NCBI GenBank assembly: GCA_904395885.1
Contig: CAJFOF010000039.1
Span: forward strand, 1 to 64,000
From: an uncultured Lachnospiraceae bacterium
GTDB lineage: Bacteria; Bacillota; Clostridia; Lachnospirales; Lachnospiraceae
Length of the DNA stretch: 64,000 nucleotides
Direction of reading: 5' to 3'
In this document: in pieces, positions 50,443-59,512 of the stretch
Numbering within the stretch: the first letter of the stretch is position 1
Layout: each line of letters starts with the position of its first letter
The notes under the pieces: model-generated
What the model saw: the letters and a program-made list of their open reading frames with translations, nothing else
Databases searched by the model: none
Told to the model about the DNA's origin: nothing
Program-made: the position numbers and the translations under genes

Positions 50443-51825
50443 ATGGCTGTCTTTTATTTTTTAAATATTATTTTAATCGTTTTGTTGGTAATATTGGCAT
50501 TGGCGGCGATGTGGGGCATTTACAGAAAAAGGCGCAAGATGTCAATCGCGGCTCTGAAAGAGGGAGTCGGCTATGTGAAAAAAAGGCTCCCGGTGGTTGC
50601 CCTTTTAACACTGCTTTCTCTCGGAGTATACTGCGGGGTTCATTATGTGAATTCTCTTAATTATCCACGCCTGAGTATTGTATTGAATTATGAGGAAGCT
50701 GCCAAAGGTCAGAATCCAAATAAAACGCGCTTTAATGCTTCAGAGATCATATCGCCCGAGATTTTAGAAGAGGTGATTGCCAGGGGCGGGTATGACGTCA
50801 CTGCAGAAGAGCTGAGGGAGAGCCTTGTACTCAAATCGGTTTTTGATGATCAGGAGATTGACACGGAAAGTGAATATGATATCGCGACAGAGTACCAGGT
50901 CGCTTTCGAGCCAAATCTGATAACTTATGGGATTGATGGGACAGAGCTGATGGAATTGTTAGGGGAAGCCTATGAAAACAGTTTCCTGGAAAAATATTCC
51001 GAGAATGATTCGATTCTGCAGCTTACGTTTGAAGACCTGGACAACTGGGACTATATGGATACCGATGATTATCTGGGAGTGAAAGCCCAGGAACTTCAGC
51101 GCTATATTACAAACTACGGCAATGAGAATCCAAATTACAGAGACAGCGTGACAGGGGAGACCTTTGCGTCTTTATCCCAGAAAATCAGTAACTTTGATAT
51201 TGATTTGGAGCGTTTTTCTTCATTTGTTCTTCAGAATGGACTGTCAAAGGACAGCGAGGCGTATAAGACACGATTGGACTACCAGAACCGTCTGCTGGAT
51301 ACGGATCATCAGAAGCGTCTGGCCGCTTATGATATTCGTCTGGAAGCAATTGATATGTATGATGAGCAGATGGCCCGCATTGTTTTGGTTCCCACCAATG
51401 ATGAAACTCAGGAATTTTATATGTCACGGACAAAAATCGGCGTCGATTATTTTGCAGACGAGGCAGATGCAGCACTCAAGCAGGCGACAGAGCTGAAAGA
51501 GGAGATGGACCATAATACGTATGCCATGAATCAAATGGAAAACTCCACAGCAGAGTCTGAAGTCTACGCTCAGGCAGACGCTATGGTCAATTCTCTCGTA
51601 GAGGAATTGGGAACCCTTTCTTATCAGGCAAAGCAGTTAAGTGATTCCTACATCCAGGCAAAGCGGGACGGCTACATTCGTGTCGAAAACGAGGTTCTGT
51701 CTTGGCCGGCTCAGACTGGAATTATAGGGGGAGTTATTTACGCTGGTGCAACTGCTTTGATTTTATGTCTTTTCTTTTGCATTAGCCGCATTGGAAGAAA
51801 AAAGAGAATAGGTGGTAGCTTATGA
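50443..51825 (+). CDS. Wzz-like membrane protein of the exopolysaccharide locus
   Basis: A 460-residue protein with a short hydrophobic segment at residues 4-23, a second at about 48-68, a large extracytoplasmic part with helical, acidic sequence, and a C-terminal hydrophobic segment near 432-454. The layout of two membrane anchors around a long coiled middle is that of polysaccharide co-polymerases (Wzz/CpsC), which set chain length. Sequence identity to a named family is not evident to me. It overlaps the next gene by 4 bp; the two are similar in layout and may work together. GGAGAG lies 6 nt before the ATG. Confidence 0.65.
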   Translation: MAVFYFLNIILIVLLVILALAAMWGIYRKRRKMSIAALKEGVGYVKKRLPVVALLTLLSLGVYCGVHYVNSLNYPRLSIVLNYEEAAKGQNPNKTRFNASEIISPEILEEVIARGGYDVTAEELRESLVLKSVFDDQEIDTESEYDIATEYQVAFEPNLITYGIDGTELMELLGEAYENSFLEKYSENDSILQLTFEDLDNWDYMDTDDYLGVKAQELQRYITNYGNENPNYRDSVTGETFASLSQKISNFDIDLERFSSFVLQNGLSKDSEAYKTRLDYQNRLLDTDHQKRLAAYDIRLEAIDMYDEQMARIVLVPTNDETQEFYMSRTKIGVDYFADEADAALKQATELKEEMDHNTYAMNQMENSTAESEVYAQADAMVNSLVEELGTLSYQAKQLSDSYIQAKRDGYIRVENEVLSWPAQTGIIGGVIYAGATALILCLFFCISRIGRKKRIGGSL

Positions 51826-53813
51826 AACAATTTCAGATATTGAGATATTTAAAAAAATATGCCATAGCGATCGCACTAATTTCCGTGACAATGGGAATCC
51901 TCTTTTTCGTGGTGGTGAGCCTGTTTTTCCAGACTTATGTTGCTTCGGCCGTCATTGAGTATACGAACGATGGGGCAGAGTCCGGTCTGGCTCCCGATGG
52001 GACGGAGATTGATGTGACGGAAATCTATGGCTCCAACATTATTTCCCAGGTGATTCAGAATCTGGGCCTGGATCCTCAGAAAACCAGCATTGACTATATA
52101 AGAAGTTACATTACCATAGAGCCGGTTATTACGGAGGAGCAGAAACTGACTCAGGAATCTCAGATTGAACTGGGAGTAGAATATGAGCTTCATCCGACCC
52201 AATATATTGTTTCTTTTGAGGCCAATGTGCTTGCAGGAGAAGAGTATCCCAGAATGATTCTCAACGAGATCCTGGATGTGTATTCGGCTTATTATGGGGA
52301 AAAGCACGTCAATACTGCGGGCGGCTTTAACTCGATTAATGATATTTATCAAAAAGGCTATGACTACATAGAGATGATGGAAGTCATTGACGATTCTCTG
52401 GAGCAGACAATGGAACGTTTGAACTCCAAGGCGGAATTGAGCAATGAGTTTCGGGCTTACAGCACAGGGTATTCTTTCCTGGATTTATACCGGGAATTTG
52501 ATTTTATTCGCAATGTGGAAGTTCCGGAAATTACTTCAGATATTTTGAGTCAGAAGATCACAAAGGATCGGGATGTTCTGCTGGCAAAATATCGTGAGCG
52601 CAATAATGACATGGATATCCAGAACACCGGTTCATCAGAAGAAATTGAGAAAATCAAAGAAATTATGGATTCTTATGTGGATATGATGAGTGAATCGGGC
52701 AATACGGATATCACCTATGAGTATATCTTGGATGAAGTATACGACAGCTATGACGTTGACGAGGAGGGAAACAGACAGGGAGCGAATAAGACGACAGAGT
52801 ACGACCAGCTTTTGTATAACTATGTGGACAACCGCGAAAGCTACGAGAATAACATTATCGATACCGCCTACAATCAGTATGTCATAGATACTTTTACGGA
52901 TGCAGAACCGGCATCTTCCGAAGAACTGCTGGCAGAAACTGAGAGCAGGATCCAGTCGCTGGTAGAAAAGACAAATGGACTGTATGATATTCTGGTGGAA
53001 ACCAATGATGAGTACAATGCATATTTGGGGGCTGCCAATATCGCACAGCTTTCCAGCCCTGGCGTAGTCGAGAAGATTCCTCTGATACTTTTTGCAGCCT
53101 TTGTCGTAGTCCTGTTCGGCGTTATTGGATGCGTAGGCGCTGTAACACTAGGCCGTGTGGGGGATATCATCGATTATTATGCGTTCACCAATAAGCTGGA
53201 TGGACTGCCGAACCGGGCAAAATGCGACCGTTATATTGCGGAGAAGGAAAAAGAAGTCCTTCCACACCAATTTACCTGCATAGTTTTAAAAATCAACAAT
53301 CTCCAAAGCGAAAATCAGCGGCTGGGAAGAGGAGCCGGCGACTCTATGATGAAACTTTTTGCCGAGACTCTTGTTTCCATATTCCGCCCCTCTGACAAAG
53401 CATTTGTCGGATATAACGGCTCGGGACAGTATATAGTGTTTACCGAGGAATTGAATCAGGGGCAGGCGAATGCCGCTATAGATCAGCTGCATGCAGTTAT
53501 CAGCCAGAGATGTGAAAAAGAGAATTACCATGTTGATTTTTCTGCAGGAGTTTCCTGCTCAGAAAATGAGAAATCATACCATATCAGAAAGCTCCTGTCT
53601 ATCGCCATGAAGCGGTTGAATCAGAGTGCAGGGACAGATGCGGCTGCTAAAGAAGCTGCTTTCACAAAAGAACACGTTGAAGAGACAAAGAATATCCTTC
53701 CCCTCAATGAGCATAGAGAGAAGAAGGAAGCGGCTGAGAGCAGCAAACCGAAACAGTTTGATTTAGGCACTGATTATTTTGAAAAGTTCGAGAGAACCAG
53801 AAAAGGGAAATGA
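51822..53813 (+). CDS. Wzz-like co-polymerase fused to a degenerate GGDEF domain
   Basis: A 663-residue protein in three parts. Residues 1-40 are a membrane anchor. Residues 40-415 are extracytoplasmic and Wzz-like (early Y-V-A-S-A-V-I-E-Y, long coiled stretches). A second anchor at about 417-440 leads to a cytoplasmic GGDEF-like domain at about 455-600 that starts with the typical L-D-G-L-P-N-R. The GGDEF motif is G-S-G-Q-Y at residues 533-537, and the metal-binding D-I-D-x-F is K-I-N-N-L, so cyclase activity is not expected. The N-x-x-L-G-x-x-A-G-D segment is kept. A sensing or GTP/c-di-GMP-binding role is possible. A c-di-GMP riboswitch heads the operon. Confidence 0.82.
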   Translation: MKQFQILRYLKKYAIAIALISVTMGILFFVVVSLFFQTYVASAVIEYTNDGAESGLAPDGTEIDVTEIYGSNIISQVIQNLGLDPQKTSIDYIRSYITIEPVITEEQKLTQESQIELGVEYELHPTQYIVSFEANVLAGEEYPRMILNEILDVYSAYYGEKHVNTAGGFNSINDIYQKGYDYIEMMEVIDDSLEQTMERLNSKAELSNEFRAYSTGYSFLDLYREFDFIRNVEVPEITSDILSQKITKDRDVLLAKYRERNNDMDIQNTGSSEEIEKIKEIMDSYVDMMSESGNTDITYEYILDEVYDSYDVDEEGNRQGANKTTEYDQLLYNYVDNRESYENNIIDTAYNQYVIDTFTDAEPASSEELLAETESRIQSLVEKTNGLYDILVETNDEYNAYLGAANIAQLSSPGVVEKIPLILFAAFVVVLFGVIGCVGAVTLGRVGDIIDYYAFTNKLDGLPNRAKCDRYIAEKEKEVLPHQFTCIVLKINNLQSENQRLGRGAGDSMMKLFAETLVSIFRPSDKAFVGYNGSGQYIVFTEELNQGQANAAIDQLHAVISQRCEKENYHVDFSAGVSCSENEKSYHIRKLLSIAMKRLNQSAGTDAAAKEAAFTKEHVEETKNILPLNEHREKKEAAESSKPKQFDLGTDYFEKFERTRKGK

Positions 53814-55069
53814 GAAAAAAGCAGAGTGTATTCCTGACGGTTTTGATGTACCTTTTGGGAACAGGGATGTTTTATTACAATCTTGGCGGGCTTCAGGCGG
53901 GGCCGGTAAATATCATGACAAAGTATATATATGCTTTGGGTATTTGCTGTATAGGTTTTTTCTGTTTTCTGGTAAGGCCGGAAATAGAGCGGATGGGGCG
54001 GGTAGCGGCAGACGGGATCGTTCTGGCGCTGCCCTACTGCCTGCCTGTTCTCTTTTCGATGGTGATCTGGATTTGGCACAATTCGCCTGTTTCCTATATG
54101 ACAAGAGGCTTTTCTTTTTCCGCTTATCAGATTTTGGCTTTGATCACATCCATCGCTTATCTGGCCATATTGGGAAAACGGGCAATTTATGTGCAACTGG
54201 CCTCAATGGCAACGGCAAATGCATTGATGGTCTATTTTAGAACAATACAGGAAAATGGTTTTCAGGTTTTTTTGGAGGACTATGTTGATCTGATCATAAG
54301 TTTTGGTGCCAGGGTAGGAGATGCAATGCAGGGGCTGGAGATTCACGACCTTACGTTCGCTATCGGCCTGTGTCTGTTATATTTTCTGCTGAAAAGCGGT
54401 AAGGTTCCGAGGCGCGTGCCCTGTATAGCAGTAGCGCTGATTTTTTTTACAACGGGGCTTAAACGGATAGCGGTGGCAGCAGTTCTGTGTGCTCTGCTTG
54501 TTTCCTGGATATTAAAAGCAATGCCGGAAAAAGGGGCCAGGCAGGTTATAAGGATACTGGGCTATGTACTGATTGCAGTTGCAATTCTTTATATTGCAGC
54601 AGTAAAGTTTGGACTATATGAAGCTGTGGTAGAATATTTCGGCATTGATACTAAAGGTCGCGTTGAATTGAACCATTATATTGATTCTTATTATTCTTTC
54701 TCGCCGCTGTTTGGCGGAGAGGGTTTAGGGTTTGTCAGCCGTTTTTTTGGCACAGAAGAGATGCTGCGCCGTACCCCTGCCGGAGCTTTGCATAACGATT
54801 TCCTCAGAATGTATGTAGAGATTGGATTTTGCGGGTATCTGATATGGTTATGGCTTTTTTTAGGATATAGATTCCGCTATTTTTGCAAGAAGTGCTGTTT
54901 TGATGTAGTATTGATCGCTTTTGCTACATGTCTCTATTGTTACGTTACATACCTGACAGATAACACCTATTACTATTTTTATACGAATATGGCGGCATTT
55001 ACTCTGATCTTATCTTGTGAATATGAGAGCAGCCGGCCAGCCATAACAGAATCGGAGGAGTATGGATAA
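53810..55069 (+). CDS. O-antigen/exopolysaccharide polymerase (Wzy-like)
   Basis: A 419-residue membrane protein with ten or more hydrophobic segments and an extracytoplasmic loop near residues 270-330. The loop ends with A-L-H-N-D-F-L-R-M-Y-V-E-I-G-F-C-G-Y, the segment shared by Wzy polymerases and O-antigen ligases. In a Wzx/Wzy pathway it would link lipid-borne repeat units outside the membrane, with chain length set by Wzz-like partners encoded just upstream. The starts and stops overlap on both sides (4 and 8 bp). Confidence 0.85.
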   Translation: MRKKQSVFLTVLMYLLGTGMFYYNLGGLQAGPVNIMTKYIYALGICCIGFFCFLVRPEIERMGRVAADGIVLALPYCLPVLFSMVIWIWHNSPVSYMTRGFSFSAYQILALITSIAYLAILGKRAIYVQLASMATANALMVYFRTIQENGFQVFLEDYVDLIISFGARVGDAMQGLEIHDLTFAIGLCLLYFLLKSGKVPRRVPCIAVALIFFTTGLKRIAVAAVLCALLVSWILKAMPEKGARQVIRILGYVLIAVAILYIAAVKFGLYEAVVEYFGIDTKGRVELNHYIDSYYSFSPLFGGEGLGFVSRFFGTEEMLRRTPAGALHNDFLRMYVEIGFCGYLIWLWLFLGYRFRYFCKKCCFDVVLIAFATCLYCYVTYLTDNTYYYFYTNMAAFTLILSCEYESSRPAITESEEYG

Positions 55070-56180
55070 CGCGAAGATAAGGATCTTGCATATTGTGGGA
55101 AGCCTGAATGTTGGCGGCGCAGAAACCATGATTGTAAATATTTTCCGCCATATTGACCGAGACAGATTTGATTTTTCTTTTTTGGTAAACGGAAGCAGAG
55201 GAGGGTATTACGAGAAGGCGGTTCAGCAGCTGGGCGGCTCCGTTGACTATCTTCCTAAGAGAAGGCAGTCTCTGCCTGATCACTACTGCGAACTGTACCG
55301 GATCATCAAAAGAGGCCGTTACCATGTCATACATTTTCACACACAAAATGCCTTTTTAACCAGTACACAGCTTATTGCTGCCAGGCTGGCGGGGGCAAAA
55401 TGCATTGCAGTACACTCGCATAATACCAGGGACTGGAGAAAACAATCGCTGCTGCTTGTTCATAAGTTATGCAGACATTATCTGTACCGACATACAGATA
55501 TAAGACTTGCATGCAGTCGGGCAGCTGCAATCTGGCTTTTTGGCACAGAGAGAAATGTTGAGGTTTTTCCACTTCCTATCGTGTGCGAAAATTTTCTCTT
55601 TTCTGAAAGTAAATACAGGAATCTGCGAAAGGATGCTCAATGGGAGGGAAAGGCTGTTTATGCCCATGTGGGCCGTTTTTCTGATGTGAAAAATCATAAG
55701 TTTTTGCTGGAAGTTTTTGCACAAATTAAGAGGCTGGAGAAGGACAGCATTTTAATTCTGGCAGGAGACGGAGAGCTGAGAGAGGAAATTAAAAATCAGA
55801 TTCGAGAGCTGAATTTAGAAAAAGACGTTATGTTATGCGGTGTGGTTGCAGATGTCTATAATAAATTGATTATGTCTGACGGCTTTATTTTTCCCTCAAA
55901 ATACGAGGGTTTTCCCACCTCAGTTTTAGAGGCCCAGGCAGCAGGACTGCCGTGCTATATTTCGGATACTATAACGCCGGAGATAAAAATTACAGATTTG
56001 GTTACAATGATTTCGCTTGAAGCTTCAGCAGAAGACTGGGCGAAAACTATCGTAATAGATCAGAAAAGGGAAAGAACAAATAGAGCGCTGTACAATCAGA
56101 TCATTGCACAGCAGTATGATATTGACGCGGTAACAGGGCGGCTTATGTCTCTGTATAAAGAAGCGGCAGAAAAGATTTGA
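55062..56180 (+). CDS. Glycosyltransferase family 4
   Basis: A 372-residue GT-B enzyme. The N-terminal H-I-V-G-S-L-N-V-G-G-A-E-T-M is the acceptor-domain signature of EpsF/WbnK-type GT4 enzymes. The C-terminal half has A-H-V-G-R-F-S-D-V-K-N-H near residue 205 and the E-x7-E type motif E-G-F-P-T-S-V-L-E-A-Q-A-A-G near residue 287. It probably adds one sugar to the lipid-linked repeat; donor and linkage cannot be read from sequence. Confidence 0.92.
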   Translation: MDNAKIRILHIVGSLNVGGAETMIVNIFRHIDRDRFDFSFLVNGSRGGYYEKAVQQLGGSVDYLPKRRQSLPDHYCELYRIIKRGRYHVIHFHTQNAFLTSTQLIAARLAGAKCIAVHSHNTRDWRKQSLLLVHKLCRHYLYRHTDIRLACSRAAAIWLFGTERNVEVFPLPIVCENFLFSESKYRNLRKDAQWEGKAVYAHVGRFSDVKNHKFLLEVFAQIKRLEKDSILILAGDGELREEIKNQIRELNLEKDVMLCGVVADVYNKLIMSDGFIFPSKYEGFPTSVLEAQAAGLPCYISDTITPEIKITDLVTMISLEASAEDWAKTIVIDQKRERTNRALYNQIIAQQYDIDAVTGRLMSLYKEAAEKI

Positions 56181-56203
56181 AAAGACGGAAAAAGGGGAGA
56201 GCT

Positions 56204-57412
56204 ATGAAAATCGTTATAGTTGGATGCGGCTATGTAGGTCTGGCGAATGGAGTTATGCTGGCAGAACATCACAGAGTTGACATGGTTGATATTAATAAAA
56301 AGAAAGTCGATATGATTAACTGCCATAAGAACCCGATTGCAGATGAGATGATCTCTTCTTTCTTTGAAGAAAAAGAACTGGATATCCAGGCCCATCTGTC
56401 TGGAGAGGATGTTTACTCTGCGGCAGACTGGGTTATTCTTGCTTTGCCGACTAACTATGATGAAACCCTGGGGAGATTCTGTACAGATGTGTTGGATCGG
56501 ACAATTGAGGAGGTTCGTCGGTATAATCGTTCTGCAGTGATCGTCATCAAGTCAACGGTTCCGATCGGCTATACCCAGAGTCAATATGAGAGGGATCCGG
56601 AGCGAAAAATACTGTTCTCTCCAGAATTTTTAAGAGAAGGAAAAGCGCTGTACGACTGCCTCCATCCCTCCCGCATCATTGTGGGCGTTCCAATGCAAGA
56701 GAAAGAAGATGCCGGACAAAAGTATCAGGAGCTGCAGGATAAAGCCCAAAAATTCGCTGAATTATTGGGGCAAAGTGTACAGGGGGCAGAGAAGAAAACC
56801 ATGCTTACCCTGGCCGGAGAGGGAGAGGCTATAAAACTTTTTTCCAATTCTTATCTGGCCATGCGCGTTGCGTTTTTTAATGAAATTGATACTTTTTCTA
56901 AAGTAAGGGGCTACAGTGCAGCACGCATTATAGAAGGGGTGTGTGCAGACGGGAGAATTGGAGCGTTTTATAATAATCCCTCTTTTGGATATGGAGGTTA
57001 TTGCCTGCCGAAAGATACATGCCAGCTAATGGCAGATTTTGCAGGAATACCGGGAAATCTGATACGGGCAGTGATAAAATCAAACAAGATCCGCAAGGAT
57101 TTTATTGTACAGGATCTGGCGAATACCGGTGCTGAAACAGTAGGAATCTACCGGCTGATTATGAAAGCAGATTCAGATAACTTCAGACAGAGCAGCATCC
57201 TGGACATTCTTTTGGGGCTGAAAGAGGCCGGGAAGAGCCTTCTTATCTACGAACCGAATCTGAAAGAAGCGGAATTCATGGGGTGTGAGGTGGTTTGGCA
57301 CTTGGACGAATTTAAAAGACGCTCCGATATCATTGCCGCCAACCGCCTGGAGCCGTGCCTGGAGGATGTGAAAGAAAAAGTATACTCCAGGGATATCTAT
57401 AGAAGAGATTAG
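56204..57412 (+). CDS. ugd: UDP-glucose 6-dehydrogenase
   Basis: A 402-residue NAD-dependent enzyme that makes UDP-glucuronate from UDP-glucose. The Rossmann motif G-C-G-Y-V-G-L-A-N-G is at the start, K-S-T-V-P-I-G-Y-T near residue 115, and the catalytic Cys267 lies in G-Y-G-G-Y-C-L-P-K-D. The length and P-E-F-L-R-E-G segment fit the short Ugd group. The start is ATG 56204 behind AAAGGGGAGAG; a longer ORF overlaps the previous gene. UDP-glucuronate, or a product of it, is therefore likely to be used in this polysaccharide. Confidence 0.93.
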   Translation: MKIVIVGCGYVGLANGVMLAEHHRVDMVDINKKKVDMINCHKNPIADEMISSFFEEKELDIQAHLSGEDVYSAADWVILALPTNYDETLGRFCTDVLDRTIEEVRRYNRSAVIVIKSTVPIGYTQSQYERDPERKILFSPEFLREGKALYDCLHPSRIIVGVPMQEKEDAGQKYQELQDKAQKFAELLGQSVQGAEKKTMLTLAGEGEAIKLFSNSYLAMRVAFFNEIDTFSKVRGYSAARIIEGVCADGRIGAFYNNPSFGYGGYCLPKDTCQLMADFAGIPGNLIRAVIKSNKIRKDFIVQDLANTGAETVGIYRLIMKADSDNFRQSSILDILLGLKEAGKSLLIYEPNLKEAEFMGCEVVWHLDEFKRRSDIIAANRLEPCLEDVKEKVYSRDIYRRD

Positions 57413-57415
57413 ACG

Positions 57416-58252
57416 ATGAAGCAGAGATTAAGTGTTTATTACGCAAATGTAGAAAATATGGGCGATCTCCTTAATAAATATATTATTAAAGAGTGCTTTG
57501 GATATGAGACGGTACGTCATACCTTCCTGACGGGCAAATTGAGCGGAATTGGAAGCGGCCTAGGAAACTTTACGCTGAGTGACCAATGGCACATTGCCAT
57601 GTTGGAGCGCATGGCTGCTGTTTTCTTTCCAGAGGTGTACATTTGGGGAACTGGTTTTATTGAATATAAACAGACTGATTCTCCTTTTTACAAAAGGAAC
57701 GTGAAAATCTGCGCTGTGCGCGGCGAACTCAGCAAAAAGAGAGTCGAGAGACTGGTCGGCCGGAAACTGGACATTCCTCTGGGGGATGCCGGGCTACTGG
57801 CATCCTATCTTTTAAAGGAGCGGCCGGCTCCCAAATACGATGTCGGAATCATCGCACATTACAAAGAGCAGGACTGCCCGGAATTTTCAGAACTCCTTAA
57901 TCGGTTTGACAATTCCATTGGGATCAATGTGAGAGATAATCCTCTTACGGTGGTAAAGCAGATTGCAGAATGCCGGACAATCATATCCAGCAGTCTTCAC
58001 GGATTGATTATAGCGGATAGTTTTCATATTCCGAACCGCCACATTGTTGTGTCAGATCGACTGTTGGGGGACGGATTTAAATTTGATGACTATTATTCCG
58101 CCTACGGGCTGCCTCACAAATATACAGACTTAAACAGAGAGAGGATTGAAAGCCTGGATGCCGTAGCGGCTCAATACCAGGTGCCTTCTACAGCAGTGGA
58201 GGAGATAAAAAGAGAAATGATAGCCTGCTTCCCATATCCGAATTTATCATGA
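57416..58252 (+). CDS. Polysaccharide pyruvyl transferase family protein
   Basis: A 278-residue protein of the CsaB/WcaK/GumL family, which adds pyruvate ketals from phosphoenolpyruvate to sugars. The N-terminal N-M-G-D-L-L-N-K-Y-I-I motif and the late S-S-L-H-G-L-I-I-A-D-S-F motif are typical, as is the G-T-G-F motif near residue 80. Pyruvylation gives the polymer extra negative charge. It starts 3 bp after ugd. Some family members with this signature lack proven activity, so the reaction is inferred. Confidence 0.85.
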   Translation: MKQRLSVYYANVENMGDLLNKYIIKECFGYETVRHTFLTGKLSGIGSGLGNFTLSDQWHIAMLERMAAVFFPEVYIWGTGFIEYKQTDSPFYKRNVKICAVRGELSKKRVERLVGRKLDIPLGDAGLLASYLLKERPAPKYDVGIIAHYKEQDCPEFSELLNRFDNSIGINVRDNPLTVVKQIAECRTIISSSLHGLIIADSFHIPNRHIVVSDRLLGDGFKFDDYYSAYGLPHKYTDLNRERIESLDAVAAQYQVPSTAVEEIKREMIACFPYPNLS

Positions 58253-58266
58253 CAGGGGGAACCAAA

Positions 58267-59496
58267 ATGAAATATCTTCTGCTGTTGAACAGAAAATTTC
58301 CCTATGAGACCGGGGAGGCGTTTTTGGAAAATGAAATAGGAGAGATTGCCATCGGTTTTGACCGGGTGGTTGTGTTTCCCAGCAATATCTGCATTGGCGC
58401 AGAGCAGACAAGGCAGATTGGCGCGGAAAACGTGGAGGTTTACGTATGGGAAACAAAAAGTCTGGCGGCCAGGAAAGCGGAGTATGCCCTTCGGGGCCTT
58501 TGCTATTTGGGGAGAAAGACAGGAGGAAAAAATCTTCGTGAAAAGCTGGAAGACGGATACTTTCTGACAGCGGCAGAGCTGCAGGCCAGGGCTGTCTGCC
58601 GTTACCTGGACAGTCTTTCCATGATTCCCGGAGACGCCGTTTATGTTTATAGTTATTGGCTTTATGTCAATGCAAAAGCGGCTGTGCTGATCAAACAATA
58701 CTTAGAGAGGCGGGGCATTGCCGCCGCCGCGTTTTCCAGAGGCCACGGTTTTGATGTGTATGAGGAGAGAAAAGGCTATCTGCCGCAGCGGCGGGAGATT
58801 TTGGACGGTTTGGATAGAGTATATCTGTGCTCTGAAAACGGCGCTGACTATCTGCGGAAAAAATATTCAGAATATGCTGATAAAATAAAGGTATCCAGAC
58901 TTGGGACTTCTGATCATGGGATAGGAAACGCCTGTGCAGAGAACCGCTTTCATCTCCTTTCCTGTTCCAGGGCGGTTCCTCTCAAAAGAATTGGATTGAT
59001 TATCGATGCGCTGAAGATTCTTCAGGACAGAGGAATTCAGTTGTCCTGGACTCATCTGGGAGGAGGAGAATTATTGCAGGAACTCAAACGGAAAGCAGAG
59101 CGGGAGTTGTCTGAAACCGAAGTCTGCTTTGCGGGCACTGTGTCCAATGCAGAGGTATACCGCTTTTACGCTTCCAATCCTGTCTCCCTCTTTATCAACG
59201 TCAGTAAATGGGAGGGCCTTCCTGTCTCAATTATGGAGGCGATCAGCTTTGGTATACCGGTTGTTGCTACGGACGTGGGCGGAACCAGGGAAATTGTCGA
59301 AGATGGGATCAGCGGCCGGCTTCTTGCTTCTGAACCTTCGGCAGAAGAAGTGGCGGATGGAATTTTAGAAATATACAATATGAACAGCGAGGATTATAGA
59401 ACGTTAAGAGAAACGACCAGAAAACTCTGGGAGGAGAGGTACCAGGCTTCTGCGAATTACGGCTCTTTTCTGAAGGAAGTCCTCGGCCTGGTATAA
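58267..59496 (+). CDS. Glycosyltransferase family 4 (second)
   Basis: A 409-residue GT-B enzyme. The N-terminal F-P-Y-E-T-G-E-A-F-L-E-N-E segment is common in colanic-acid-type GT4 enzymes. The C-terminal half has S-C-S-R-A-V-P-L-K-R near residue 238 and the motif E-G-L-P-V-S-I-M-E-A-I-S-F-G-I-P near residue 318. I chose ATG 58267, 7 nt after AGGGGGA; an in-frame ATG at 58249 overlaps the previous stop. Confidence 0.9.
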   Translation: MKYLLLLNRKFPYETGEAFLENEIGEIAIGFDRVVVFPSNICIGAEQTRQIGAENVEVYVWETKSLAARKAEYALRGLCYLGRKTGGKNLREKLEDGYFLTAAELQARAVCRYLDSLSMIPGDAVYVYSYWLYVNAKAAVLIKQYLERRGIAAAAFSRGHGFDVYEERKGYLPQRREILDGLDRVYLCSENGADYLRKKYSEYADKIKVSRLGTSDHGIGNACAENRFHLLSCSRAVPLKRIGLIIDALKILQDRGIQLSWTHLGGGELLQELKRKAERELSETEVCFAGTVSNAEVYRFYASNPVSLFINVSKWEGLPVSIMEAISFGIPVVATDVGGTREIVEDGISGRLLASEPSAEEVADGILEIYNMNSEDYRTLRETTRKLWEERYQASANYGSFLKEVLGLV

Positions 59497-59512
59497 AAAA
59501 CTGGAGAATGGC

